NCBI GenBank assembly: GCA_937899785.1
Contig: CALCCG010000185.1
Location: forward strand, 1-64,000
Direction of reading: 5' to 3'
DNA length: 64,000 bases
From: an uncultured Erythrobacter sp.
GTDB taxonomy: Bacteria; Pseudomonadota; Alphaproteobacteria; Sphingomonadales; Sphingomonadaceae
Positions 1-7,505 of this stretch are shown here, piece by piece. The translations under genes were made by a program, and so were the position numbers. The first letter of the stretch is position 1. Each line of letters begins with the position of its first letter. Under the pieces are notes generated by a model, which saw only the letters and a list, made by a program, of their open reading frames with translations, was not told the origin of the DNA and ran no database searches.

Positions 1-710
1 AGCGCTATATCACCAACGCGCCGCACGCCGATGTCGCGCTGATCATGGCGCGCACCGAAAAAGAGGCTCTGCCCAAAAACGCGCATGTGAGCGCCTTCCT
101 TGTGCCGATGGACAGCCCGGGTGTGTCGACCGGATCGCCCGACAAGAAGATGGGCCAGGAAGGCAGCCATATCTCGGACGTGATGCTCGACGATGTGAAG
201 GTGCCGGGCGATGCTCTGCTGGGTGGAGAGACGGGCAAGGGCTTCCGCTTTGCGATGCAGAGCCTCGACAATGGCCGTATCTCGGTGGGCGCGACCGCGA
301 CGGGTTACGCTCGGCGAGCGCTCAATTCGGCAATCCGCTACGCCAATGAGCGCAAGGCGTTTGGCGAACCGATCGCGCGCTTTCAGCTGATACAGGCGAT
401 GCTGGCCGACAGCGAGACTGAGATCTACGCCGCCGAATGCATGATGAAGGATGTGACCGCGCGGGCTGACGCGGGCGAGAACATCCTCGTCAAAGCCGCC
501 GCCTTCAAGGTCTTCGCCTCCGAGATGTGCGGACGCGTCGTTGACCGTGTGGTCCAGATCTATGGCGGGGCGGGCTATCTCGCCGAATACGAAGCCGAAC
601 GCTATTTCCGCGACGCACGGATCTACCGCATTTACGAAGGCACAACGCAGATCCTGCAACTCCAGATCGCCAAGCACATGCTGCGCGAATGGGAAGCCGC
701 CAACGGCTGA
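1..710 (+). CDS. Acyl-CoA dehydrogenase, C-terminal part (5' end outside window)
   Basis: The reading frame is open from base 3 and ends with TGA at 708-710, so the gene begins upstream of the window and about 235 codons are visible. The segment carries the middle beta domain and the C-terminal helical FAD domain of the acyl-CoA dehydrogenase family. Near the end it reads YGGAGYLAEYEAERYFRDA and then IYEGTTQI; in medium-chain-type enzymes the Glu of YEGT is the catalytic base. The enzyme would oxidise an acyl-CoA to the enoyl-CoA with FAD as cofactor, passing electrons to ETF. It is the first visible gene of a plus-strand series with a CoA-transferase, a thiolase and a hydratase, so a role in catabolism of a specific acyl-CoA is inferred. 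The substrate cannot be told from sequence. Confidence 0.95.
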   Translation, partial: RYITNAPHADVALIMARTEKEALPKNAHVSAFLVPMDSPGVSTGSPDKKMGQEGSHISDVMLDDVKVPGDALLGGETGKGFRFAMQSLDNGRISVGATATGYARRALNSAIRYANERKAFGEPIARFQLIQAMLADSETEIYAAECMMKDVTARADAGENILVKAAAFKVFASEMCGRVVDRVVQIYGGAGYLAEYEAERYFRDARIYRIYEGTTQILQLQIAKHMLREWEAANG

Positions 711-840
711 TTCTTTTGCGCGCTATCCCGGGTGGACCGTCCTCAAGCAGCGAAGCGGTAGGACAGAAAAGACGCGGAGGGCGCGGGTGGCTAGGGCAAA
801 GCTCAGACGGATGTCTGAGCGCACGCAACAAGGACTCTGA

Positions 841-2085
841 ATGTACCAATTGTTGAACGACCTCTCGATCATCGAGGTCTCCAGCTTTGTCGCCTCGCCC
901 ACGGCCGGGCTTTATTGCGCGCAGATGGGCGCGGAAGTGATCCGTGTTGATCACAAGGCGGGCGGGCTCGACTACGATCGCTTTATGCTGACCGAAGAGG
1001 GCCGCTCGCTGTCCTGGGAGAACCTGAACCGGGCCAAGAAATCGGTCGCGCTCGACCTGCGCAGCGGCGAGGGGCGCGAATTGTGCGTGGAGCTGGCCGC
1101 AAAGACGGGCCAGTGCATCACCAACCTGCCCGAAAAGAGCTTTCTCAGCCACGCCGCAATGCAAGCGCAGCGCGAAGATATGGTGAGCGTGCGGATCATG
1201 GGCTGGCATGATGGGCGCCAAGCGATGGACTTCACTGTCAACGCCGCCTCGGGCTATCCGCTGATGACGGGGCCTGAGGAGTGGGACGCGGAAACCGCCC
1301 CGCCGATAAGCCAGCCACTGCCCGCCTGGGACTTTATCACCGGGGCCTACACCGCCTTTGCGCTGATGACCGCGCTGCACAACCGCACGGTCACGGGCCA
1401 AGGCACCGAATTGCGCGTGCCGCTCGGCGATGTCGCGATTGGCACTATGGCCAACTCGGGCACCATGGCCGAAATGCTCTATCGCGGCGGCAATCGCGAA
1501 CGGCTCGGCAACGCGATCTGGGGGGCGTTCGGGCGCGACTTTCAGGCGAAGGACGGCACCCGCTTCATGATCGCCGCGCTGACGCCCAAGCAGTGGGACG
1601 GCCTTGTTGCGGCTTTCGACATGGCGGAGCCGATCGCTGCGCTGGAGCAGCAGCTTGGGGTGGATTTCAGCGCCGGAGACCGCCCGCGCTTTGAAAACCG
1701 CGCGCCGCTGTTCGACCTGTTTCAAAGCGCCGCCGAGCAGCACGATTACGCCGATCTTGCCGCGCGCATGGCCGCGCACGGATGCACGTTTGAGCGCTAC
1801 CGCTCGCATTACGAAGCGTCGCTTGATCCAGTGCTGGTGGCGGACAACCCGCTGTTTGGCCCCTCACCCGCAAACCCCTCAGGGCTCGAATACCCCGCGA
1901 CGCGCTCTTTCGCGAACCTGCCCGCGCAAGTGGCGGGTGACCCTGCGCCGGCGCCCTTCCTGGGCCAACACTCAGAAGAGGTGCTGGCGGAAAGGCTGGG
2001 GCTCTCTTCCGGCGCGATTGCCAAACTGATCGACGCTGGCACCGTCGCTCTCTCCGATGAAAACGCCGATTATTCGCACCGATAA
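841..2085 (+). CDS. CaiB/BaiF family (family III) CoA-transferase
   Basis: This 414-residue protein has the family III CoA-transferase architecture. The N-terminus (IIEVSSFVASPTAGLYCAQMGAEVIRVD) matches the usual opening of CaiB, formyl-CoA transferase and alpha-methylacyl-CoA racemase. Asp164, in PAWDFITGAYTAFALM, sits where the family has its catalytic aspartate. A typical small conserved segment, GQGTELRVPLGDVAIG, follows. Members move CoA between carboxylic acids or racemise 2-methylacyl-CoAs. The ATG at 841 directly follows a TGA, with AAGGA a few bases upstream. It lies between an acyl-CoA dehydrogenase and a thiolase on the same strand, so it probably activates or recycles the CoA ester of the same pathway. 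Exact substrate unknown. Confidence 0.9.
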   Translation: MYQLLNDLSIIEVSSFVASPTAGLYCAQMGAEVIRVDHKAGGLDYDRFMLTEEGRSLSWENLNRAKKSVALDLRSGEGRELCVELAAKTGQCITNLPEKSFLSHAAMQAQREDMVSVRIMGWHDGRQAMDFTVNAASGYPLMTGPEEWDAETAPPISQPLPAWDFITGAYTAFALMTALHNRTVTGQGTELRVPLGDVAIGTMANSGTMAEMLYRGGNRERLGNAIWGAFGRDFQAKDGTRFMIAALTPKQWDGLVAAFDMAEPIAALEQQLGVDFSAGDRPRFENRAPLFDLFQSAAEQHDYADLAARMAAHGCTFERYRSHYEASLDPVLVADNPLFGPSPANPSGLEYPATRSFANLPAQVAGDPAPAPFLGQHSEEVLAERLGLSSGAIAKLIDAGTVALSDENADYSHR

Positions 2086-2097
2086 GGGAACGCCATC

Positions 2098-3324
2098 ATG
2101 ACACGCCGCGCCGCCATCTGCACTCCGCTTCGCACGCCCGTTGGCAAGTTTCTGGGAGGCCTCTCGAGCCTCAACGCAGGCGAATTGGGGGCGGTGATCT
2201 TGAAATCGCTGATCCAGCGTTCGGGCATCGACCCTGCGCGCGTCGACGATGTCGTCTTCTCGCAAGGCTATGGCAACGCCGAAGCGCCTGCGATTGGCCG
2301 ATGGAGCTGGCTGGCAGCGGGCTTGCCTATCGAAGTGCCCGGCTACCAGCTCGATCGCCGCTGCGGCTCCGGGCTGCTTGCGGTCGCTAACGCAGCGATG
2401 ATGGTCGAGACCGGCATGGCCGATGTGGTGGTCGCGGGCGGGTGCGAGAGCATGTCCAATGTTGAGCACTACACTTTGCAAGGGCGCGGCGGCGCGCGGA
2501 TGGGCGACATCACGCTCTATGATAGGCTGTCGCGTGGGCGCTTGATGAGCCAGCCGATCGAGCGCTTTGGCGTGATCACCGGCATGATCGAGACCGCGGA
2601 CAATCTTGCGAAAGACTACAGCATCACCCGCGAAGAGGCTGACGCCTACGCCGTGCGCTCGCACCAGAACGCGGCGCGCGCCTGGGAGGAAGGCAAGTTC
2701 GACGCGCAGCTCGTGCCGGTAGATGTCCCCCAGCGGCGCGGCGATCCGGTGACCTTTGCCAAAGATGAAGGCTATCGCGCGGACGCGTCGATGGAGACAC
2801 TCGGCAAACTGCGCGCGATTGATGGCAAGCGCGACCCTGAGGCTATCGTCACCGCCGGTAACGCCAGCCAGCAGAACGACGCGGCCGCGGCCTGCCTTGT
2901 CGTCGCCGAAGAGAAACTCGAAGAATTAGGCCTTGAACCGATGCTGTGGTTTGGCGGCTGGTCAGCGGCGGGGTGCGATCCCTCGCGCATGGGCATCGGC
3001 CCGGTCCCGGCGGTTGAGCGTCTGTTTGAGCGGCGCGGATACAGCTGGGACGATGTCGACCTGGTCGAATTGAACGAAGCCTTCGCGCCGCAAGTACTCG
3101 CCGTGCTCAAGGGCTGGGGCTGGAGCGCGGATGACAGCCGCCGCGACATCCTCAACGTCAACGGTTCGGGCATTTCGCTGGGCCATCCGATCGGGGCCAC
3201 CGGCATCCGCATCCTCGCCGACATGGCCTATGAGATGGAGCGCCGCGGCGCGCGCTACGGGCTGGAGACGATGTGCGTGGGCGGCGGACAGGGCATGGCC
3301 GCGATGTTTGAGCGCGCAGCCTGA
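2098..3324 (+). CDS. Thiolase family acetyl-CoA acyltransferase
   Basis: A 408-residue thiolase. Cys89 in DRRCGSGLLAV is the acyl-accepting nucleophile, GHPIGATG carries the conserved active-site His, and the C-terminal CVGGGQGMA motif holds the second catalytic Cys. The opening AAICTPLRTPVGKFLGGL is also typical. The enzyme would cleave a 3-oxoacyl-CoA with CoA (or make acetoacetyl-CoA in reverse) in the cytoplasm. It begins 12 bases after the CoA-transferase gene, and its TGA overlaps the ATG of the next gene (TGATG), so the genes are translationally coupled. It differs clearly from the second thiolase at 19547-20728. As the last step of a beta-oxidation-like route it fits the upstream dehydrogenase and downstream hydratase; this assignment is from context. 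Confidence 0.93.
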   Translation: MTRRAAICTPLRTPVGKFLGGLSSLNAGELGAVILKSLIQRSGIDPARVDDVVFSQGYGNAEAPAIGRWSWLAAGLPIEVPGYQLDRRCGSGLLAVANAAMMVETGMADVVVAGGCESMSNVEHYTLQGRGGARMGDITLYDRLSRGRLMSQPIERFGVITGMIETADNLAKDYSITREEADAYAVRSHQNAARAWEEGKFDAQLVPVDVPQRRGDPVTFAKDEGYRADASMETLGKLRAIDGKRDPEAIVTAGNASQQNDAAAACLVVAEEKLEELGLEPMLWFGGWSAAGCDPSRMGIGPVPAVERLFERRGYSWDDVDLVELNEAFAPQVLAVLKGWGWSADDSRRDILNVNGSGISLGHPIGATGIRILADMAYEMERRGARYGLETMCVGGGQGMAAMFERAA

Positions 3325-4175
3325 TGAGCGAGTTCGACGCCTGGATCGGTCGCGAGATGCACGCCACCGACCGGCTCGATGAAGGGCTTGCAGCGCGTTG
3401 GCTGGCGACGTTTGATCGCGACATGCCTGAGCCTGCGATCATGCCCCAGGGCATCCACTTCGCTTTGTGCCCACCCCAAGCGCCAAGCTACAGACTGGGT
3501 GAAGACGGCCATCCGGAGCGCGACCGGACCGGTGCCGGCTTTCTCCCGCCTTTTCCCATGCCCCGCCGTATGTGGGCCTCAAGCGCCATGGAATTCCTGG
3601 CGCCTCTCGCGGTGGGCTCCGCCATCGAGCGCACCAGCCGCGTGGCGTCGATCCGCGAAAAGGAAGGCGGCTCGGGTAAGCTCGCCTTTGTAAATGTCGA
3701 GCATGAGACGCACGCCGACGGCGCGCTGTGCGTGCGCGAGACGCAAACTTTGGTCTATCGCGACGCCGCCCCACCCAACGCACCGCTGAGCCCGCCAGAG
3801 CGAGGCGACGGGTGGTTCGATTTTACAAAATGGGACGCGATGATAACGCTCACTCCGGATCCGCGTCTGTTGTTCCGCTATTCCGCGCTGACCTTCAACA
3901 CGCATCGCATCCACTATGACGCGCCCTATGCCCGGGGCGTAGAGCGCTATCGCGGGCTGGTGGTCCATGGGCCGCTCACCGCAAGCTTGATGCTGCAACT
4001 CGCCGCGCGTGAGCTGGGCGCGAACACGGTGCAGCGCTTTGAATTTCGCGGAGTCTCCCCAGCGATAGCGGACGAGAAGCTGCACATCGCCTTACGCAAG
4101 GATGACGAGGGCTACGCCTTGGGCGCGTTTGCCGAGGACGCGCGTGAGGTGATGACGGCCAAGGCCACCACCTAA
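3324..4175 (+). CDS. FAS1-like/MaoC double hot-dog dehydratase (mesaconyl-C4-CoA or 3-methylfumaryl-CoA hydratase-like)
   Basis: This 283-residue protein resembles the HTD2/mesaconyl-C4-CoA hydratase group, which joins an N-terminal FAS1-like hot-dog to a C-terminal MaoC-like hot-dog. The opening FDAWIGREMHATDRLD and the internal block FLPPFPMPRRMWASS are characteristic of that group. The second half carries LTFNTHRIHYD, the hydratase active-site region, followed by GLVVHGPLTASLMLQLAA. The likely reaction is hydration of an unsaturated dicarboxyl-type acyl-CoA. The ATG overlaps the stop of the thiolase gene. The stop codon overlaps the end of the convergent RHH gene by four bases. Family placement is fairly safe; the exact substrate is a guess. 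Confidence 0.85.
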   Translation: MSEFDAWIGREMHATDRLDEGLAARWLATFDRDMPEPAIMPQGIHFALCPPQAPSYRLGEDGHPERDRTGAGFLPPFPMPRRMWASSAMEFLAPLAVGSAIERTSRVASIREKEGGSGKLAFVNVEHETHADGALCVRETQTLVYRDAAPPNAPLSPPERGDGWFDFTKWDAMITLTPDPRLLFRYSALTFNTHRIHYDAPYARGVERYRGLVVHGPLTASLMLQLAARELGANTVQRFEFRGVSPAIADEKLHIALRKDDEGYALGAFAEDAREVMTAKATT

Positions 4176-4381
4176 CCCTTTGGCGGTCGCCCCCGGCGCG
4201 GATGTGCGCTTTGCCCCGCCTCGATCCCTCGTGCGGACAACGCCTCACGCAAGAGCATCTCGATCTGCGCGTTCGCGGAACGCAGCTCCGCCCCGGCGAG
4301 CCGCTCAATCGCGGCGTGGACCGCCGGATCGAGACGGAGCGCGAAGGCCTTTTTGGCCGGGGGTCTTGCGGGTGCAGCCAT
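4172..4381 (-). CDS. Ribbon-helix-helix (Arc/HicB-type) DNA-binding protein
   Basis: A 69-residue basic protein. Residues about 10-50 show the ribbon-helix-helix pattern: a short beta strand (KAFALRLDP), a first helix (AVHAAIERLAG) and a second helix (SANAQIEMLLREALSAR). The C-terminus is a basic tail ending RRGRPPKG. RHH proteins bind DNA as dimers at inverted repeats and are often autoregulators or antitoxins. The ATG at 4381 has a good AGGAGG about eight bases upstream. It lies 24 bases after the SPFH gene on the same strand, so they form one transcription unit. A strong palindrome precedes that unit and is a natural target for this protein (inference). No toxin-like partner is present, so I do not call it an antitoxin. 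Confidence 0.85.
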   Translation of the reverse strand: MAAPARPPAKKAFALRLDPAVHAAIERLAGAELRSANAQIEMLLREALSARGIEAGQSAHPRRGRPPKG

Positions 4382-4405
4382 CGCTGCCTCCTGGTGCGGT
4401 GAGGT

Positions 4406-5311
4406 TTACTGGTAAAGCGTTCCGGCGTTAACGACAGGCTGCGCTTCGCGATCGCCGCACAGCACCACCATCAGGTTCGAGACCATCGCCGCGCGGCGTT
4501 CATTGTCGAGTTCGACCACGCCATCCCATGACAGTTTGCTGAGCGCGTCTTCCACCATGCCCACAGCGCCCAGGACCACCTTCTTGCGCGCCGCAATCAC
4601 GGCGTCAGCTTGCTGGCGGCGCAGCATCGCGCCAGCGATTTCGGGGGCGTAAGCGAGGTGGGTGAGACCCGCTTCGTCGACGATGATGCCAGACACTCTG
4701 AGCCGCTCGTTCAATTCCTCGCGCAGCTCGGTGTTGACCACGTCCGCGCTGCCGCGCAGCGTCACCTTGTCCTCTTCGCTCATGTCGTCATACGGATAGC
4801 GCGACCCCACGGTGCGCAGCCCCGCTTCGATCTGGATGTTCACGAATTCCTCGTAATTCTCGACGTCGAACACGGCCTGTGCGGTGTCCGCGACCCGCCA
4901 CACGACGTTGCAGGCGATCTCGATCGGGTTGCCGCGCAGATCGTTGATCTTGACCTTGTCGGAATGGATGTTGTGGGCGCGCACGCTCACTTTCTTCTTA
5001 CTCATCCACGGCCAGATCCACTGCAGACCCTCTTTGCGCACCGTCCCGCGATATTCTCCAAAGAGAGTGATGACGACGGCCTGGTTGGGCTGGATCATGA
5101 AAAAGCCCACAGCGATCATAATGAACGCCGCCACGCTGAGAATCAGGAACGGAATACCGATTACCGGGCCCAGCGCAACGCCACCGCCCGACCCAAAGAA
5201 GACCGGCACAAACACAAGGATCGCCACCAGGATGGCGAGCATGACATAGCCGTTATAGGCCGATCCCGCGCGTTCCTGGCTGGTGGCAATAACGCGATTG
5301 GTGTCACTCAT
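4406..5311 (-). CDS. SPFH/band 7 domain membrane protein
   Basis: This 301-residue protein has two N-terminal membrane segments (about residues 22-42 and 48-72). They are followed by an SPFH/prohibitin-like domain beginning FFMIQPNQAVVITLFGEYRG and including GLRTVGSRYPYDDM and VDEAGLTHLAYAPEIAGAM. SPFH proteins form oligomeric membrane scaffolds that organise lipids and proteases. The C-terminus (SYS-free, ending VVNAGTLYQ) is short and lacks the long coiled coil of flotillins, so this is a prohibitin/stomatin-like type, distinct from the flotillin at 51953-53689. The ATG at 5311 has GGGGAG eight to ten bases upstream. It is the first gene of a two-gene unit with the RHH gene. Function of the pair is unknown. 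Confidence 0.9.
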   Translation of the reverse strand: MSDTNRVIATSQERAGSAYNGYVMLAILVAILVFVPVFFGSGGGVALGPVIGIPFLILSVAAFIMIAVGFFMIQPNQAVVITLFGEYRGTVRKEGLQWIWPWMSKKKVSVRAHNIHSDKVKINDLRGNPIEIACNVVWRVADTAQAVFDVENYEEFVNIQIEAGLRTVGSRYPYDDMSEEDKVTLRGSADVVNTELREELNERLRVSGIIVDEAGLTHLAYAPEIAGAMLRRQQADAVIAARKKVVLGAVGMVEDALSKLSWDGVVELDNERRAAMVSNLMVVLCGDREAQPVVNAGTLYQ

Positions 5312-5324
5312 AATCGAATCTCCC

Positions 5325-5356
5325 CTGATATAAATATAATATCATCTTTATATCAG
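5325..5356. promoter_or_regulatory. AT-rich inverted repeat upstream of the SPFH-RHH unit (candidate RHH operator and promoter)
   Basis: A perfect 10-base inverted repeat is seen: CTGATATAAA at 5325-5334 and TTTATATCAG at 5347-5356, separated by 12 bases. Inside it a third half-site, ATATCA at 5339-5344, pairs with TGATAT at 5326-5331 and lies 11 bases before ATATCA at 5350-5355. The block sits just upstream of the SPFH ribosome binding site and includes -10-like TATA sequences on the minus strand. Multiple spaced half-sites are the normal target form for RHH dimers, and an RHH gene is in the same unit. Binding is inferred, not shown. Confidence 0.6.
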
Positions 5357-5390
5357 AAGAGGTGTTTTGTCCAGATAGATCGCCTCCCCG

Positions 5391-6164
5391 CTAGATCGGG
5401 TAATCCTTGATCGGCTGCATCGCCGCATAGCTTTCGGGCTTTGGCGCGCGGCCCAGATCGGGAAATTCTATCGCAGGCGGCTCGACATGCGTGTCGGGCA
5501 AGCGATCGAGCAGGTCGCGGATCAAGGTGAGTCGCCCACGCTTTTGATCGTTGAAATCGACCAGCGTCCACGGGGCGTAAGGCGTGTGCGTTGCCGCCAG
5601 CATCGCCTCGCGCGCTTCGGTGTAGGCGTCGTATTGCTCGCGCGCGGCGAGATCGATGGGGGAGAGTTTCCAACGCTTCAACGGATCATCGAGCCGCTCG
5701 CGCAGGCGCTCTTCCTGGTTTTCCTGATCGGTGGTGAGCCAATATTTGAACAAGAGGATGCCATCATCGGTGAGCAGCTTTTCAAACACGGGCGCCTGAT
5801 CCAGAAACCGCTCAACCTGCGCGTCATTGGCAAAGCCCATCACCCTCTCAACACCCGGGCGATTGTACCAGCTGCGGTCGAACAGAACGATCTCACCCGC
5901 GTGCGGCAGGTGCTGGATATAGCGCTGGAAGTACCACTGGCTTTGCTCATCCTCAGTCGGCTTACCGAGCGCCACGGTGCGGCATTGGCGGGGGTTCAAC
6001 TTGTCGCGCACGGCCCGGATCGCGCCGCCCTTGCCGGCTGTGTCGCGGCCTTCGAACACCACCACAATCCGCGCGCCCGTGGTCCGCGCCCAGCGCGCCA
6101 TGCCCACCAGTTCTTCGGTCATCGGTTCGAGGAGCGTGCGATAGTCTTTGCCTTTAAGCGCCAT
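5391..6164 (-). CDS. ppk2: Polyphosphate kinase 2 family protein (PPK2)
   Basis: A 257-residue single-domain PPK2. The Walker A-type segment is GRDTAGKGGAIRA (about residues 39-51), and the Walker B-type segment is LFDRSWYNRPG (about 95-104), both characteristic of PPK2. The lid region NPRQCRTVALGKP also fits. PPK2 enzymes transfer phosphate between polyphosphate and nucleotides, usually making NTPs or NDPs from polyphosphate. The frame is open back to 6245, but I prefer the ATG at 6164 (MALKGKDYRTLLEPM), because the longer form would overlap the divergent phenylalanine hydroxylase gene and has a non-family arginine/alanine-rich lead. Nucleotide specificity (class I, II or III) cannot be decided by eye. 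Confidence 0.9.
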   Translation of the reverse strand: MALKGKDYRTLLEPMTEELVGMARWARTTGARIVVVFEGRDTAGKGGAIRAVRDKLNPRQCRTVALGKPTEDEQSQWYFQRYIQHLPHAGEIVLFDRSWYNRPGVERVMGFANDAQVERFLDQAPVFEKLLTDDGILLFKYWLTTDQENQEERLRERLDDPLKRWKLSPIDLAAREQYDAYTEAREAMLAATHTPYAPWTLVDFNDQKRGRLTLIRDLLDRLPDTHVEPPAIEFPDLGRAPKPESYAAMQPIKDYPI

Positions 6165-6219
6165 ACGGGTTCTCTTTTTTGCCTTGTGCCCGGCTGAAGC
6201 TAGCCGCAAAGTGGCGGCC

Positions 6220-7158
6220 ATGGCCACTCTTGCTGATCTGGACACCGATTACGCCGCCTTGCCCGATCTGCCGGACGGCGTCTTTACCGCGCCGCTGGTG
6301 CGTCCGGCGCATGTCGGGGAGGATTGGGTGGCGCCCTCGCAAACGGTCTATTCGAACGAACAGCACGCGATCTGGGACGATCTGTTCGCGCGCCAGATGG
6401 AGATTTTGCCCGGCCGCGCCGCCTCGGCGTTTCTTAAAGGGCTGGAAAAGCTCGACCTTGGCCAAGGCGGCGTTCCCGATTTTAGCGCGATGTCAGAGGA
6501 ACTGGGCGCGCTCACCGGGTGGAGCGTGGTGCCCGTGCCAATGCTGATCCCCGATCACGTCTTCTTCTGGCATCTGGCGAACCGACGTTTCCCGGCCGGC
6601 AATTTCATCCGCACGCGTGAGACGTTTGACTATATCCAGGAACCCGACGTGTTTCACGACGTGTTCGGTCATGTGCCGATGCTGACCGACCCGGTGTTCG
6701 CCGATTACATGCAGGAATATGGCCGCGCCGGTTGGAAGGCGATGCGCTACAACCGGCTGAAGGCGCTGGGCTCGCTTTATTGGTACACGGTCGAATTCGG
6801 CCTTATCGAGGAAGCGGACGGGATAAAGGCCTATGGCGCGGGTATCTTGTCAGGCCCGACCGAGGCGGTCTTTGCGGTCGAAGCGAAGAGCCCCAATCGC
6901 ATCATGCTCAACGTCGATCGGGTGATGCGCACCGATTACGTGATCAGCGATCTCCAGCCGACCTATTTCGTTATCGAGAGCTTTGAAGACCTTTACCGCC
7001 AGACGGTGGAGCGGGACTTTGACCGGCTCTATCGCAATCTTCCCGCCGGTTTTACCTACGCCAACAGCGCGGTGATCGATGTCGACTATGTCGTCAGCCG
7101 AGGCACGCAGGAATACCATTTGCGCGGCGGGGCGAGCAGTCAGACGGCGCCCGTTTGA
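6220..7158 (+). CDS. phhA: Phenylalanine 4-monooxygenase
   Basis: A 312-residue bacterial phenylalanine hydroxylase that makes tyrosine using tetrahydropterin, oxygen and non-haem iron. The iron ligands are visible: His146 and His151 in PDVFHDVFGHVPMLTDP, and Glu192 in YWYTVEFGL. The segment NFIRTRETFDYIQEPD before the His pair and the block SPNRIMLNVDRVMRTDYVI are also family-typical. The frame is open from 6148, but the bacterial family normally starts near the sequence around ATG 6220 (MATLADLDTDYAALP), so that start is chosen. It is transcribed divergently from PPK2 with about 55 bases between them. Its end overlaps the convergent GlsB-like gene by 19 bases. No pterin-carbinolamine dehydratase gene is adjacent. 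Confidence 0.95.
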   Translation: MATLADLDTDYAALPDLPDGVFTAPLVRPAHVGEDWVAPSQTVYSNEQHAIWDDLFARQMEILPGRAASAFLKGLEKLDLGQGGVPDFSAMSEELGALTGWSVVPVPMLIPDHVFFWHLANRRFPAGNFIRTRETFDYIQEPDVFHDVFGHVPMLTDPVFADYMQEYGRAGWKAMRYNRLKALGSLYWYTVEFGLIEEADGIKAYGAGILSGPTEAVFAVEAKSPNRIMLNVDRVMRTDYVISDLQPTYFVIESFEDLYRQTVERDFDRLYRNLPAGFTYANSAVIDVDYVVSRGTQEYHLRGGASSQTAPV

Positions 7159-7415
7159 TCGTCTTTTCTTGGGCGGATGACGGCAAAGTAATAGATCACA
7201 AGCGCCAGTATCGCGCCCCCGGCGCCCGCGCTCAACCCCAGCGCCGTCAGGCCGCCAAGCATGGATCCGCCGTTGAACACAAAGCCAAAGAGGACAGCGG
7301 CCACAAGGCCCAGACCGATCTGGCTGAGAATCGCGGAAGGCGCGTCGGTGCGCGCCAGAACCGAGCTGAACCAGCCGAGGCTCATGCCGAGAATTATCAG
7401 AACAAAAATCGCCAT
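7140..7415 (-). CDS. GlsB/YeaQ/YmgE-like small membrane protein (transglycosylase-associated family)
   Basis: A 91-residue hydrophobic protein with three predicted membrane segments (roughly residues 2-20, 29-49 and 56-80) rich in Gly and Ala, ending in the charged tail RPRKDDQTGAV. The pattern FVLIILGMSLGWFSSVLA followed by IGLGLVAAVLFGFVFNGGSM resembles the GlsB/YeaQ/YmgE family, whose function is unclear despite the transglycosylase-associated label. The frame is open to 7487; the ATG at 7415 is chosen because the extra residues are hydrophilic and not family-like. It lies downstream of uppP on the same strand and overlaps the 3' end of phhA. Confidence 0.7.
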   Translation of the reverse strand: MAIFVLIILGMSLGWFSSVLARTDAPSAILSQIGLGLVAAVLFGFVFNGGSMLGGLTALGLSAGAGGAILALVIYYFAVIRPRKDDQTGAV

Positions 7416-7505
7416 TGTTGGTCCGTTGGAAGAGACGGGTGCGCCGCGTTCCATCAACCCTCCTGTCGCGCGGTGGTTCCGCCGCAACAGCGCGTAAGGG
7501 GCGCT

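Noticed and set aside
505-1809. Long open frame on the minus strand opposite the acyl-CoA dehydrogenase and CoA-transferase genes
   Set aside because: It is the antisense shadow of two recognised genes, has Arg/Gly/His-rich low-complexity translation and no domain or ribosome site.
4172-5311. Classical toxin-antitoxin pair
   Set aside because: The RHH protein resembles antitoxins, but its partner is an SPFH membrane protein with no toxin-like fold or nuclease motif.
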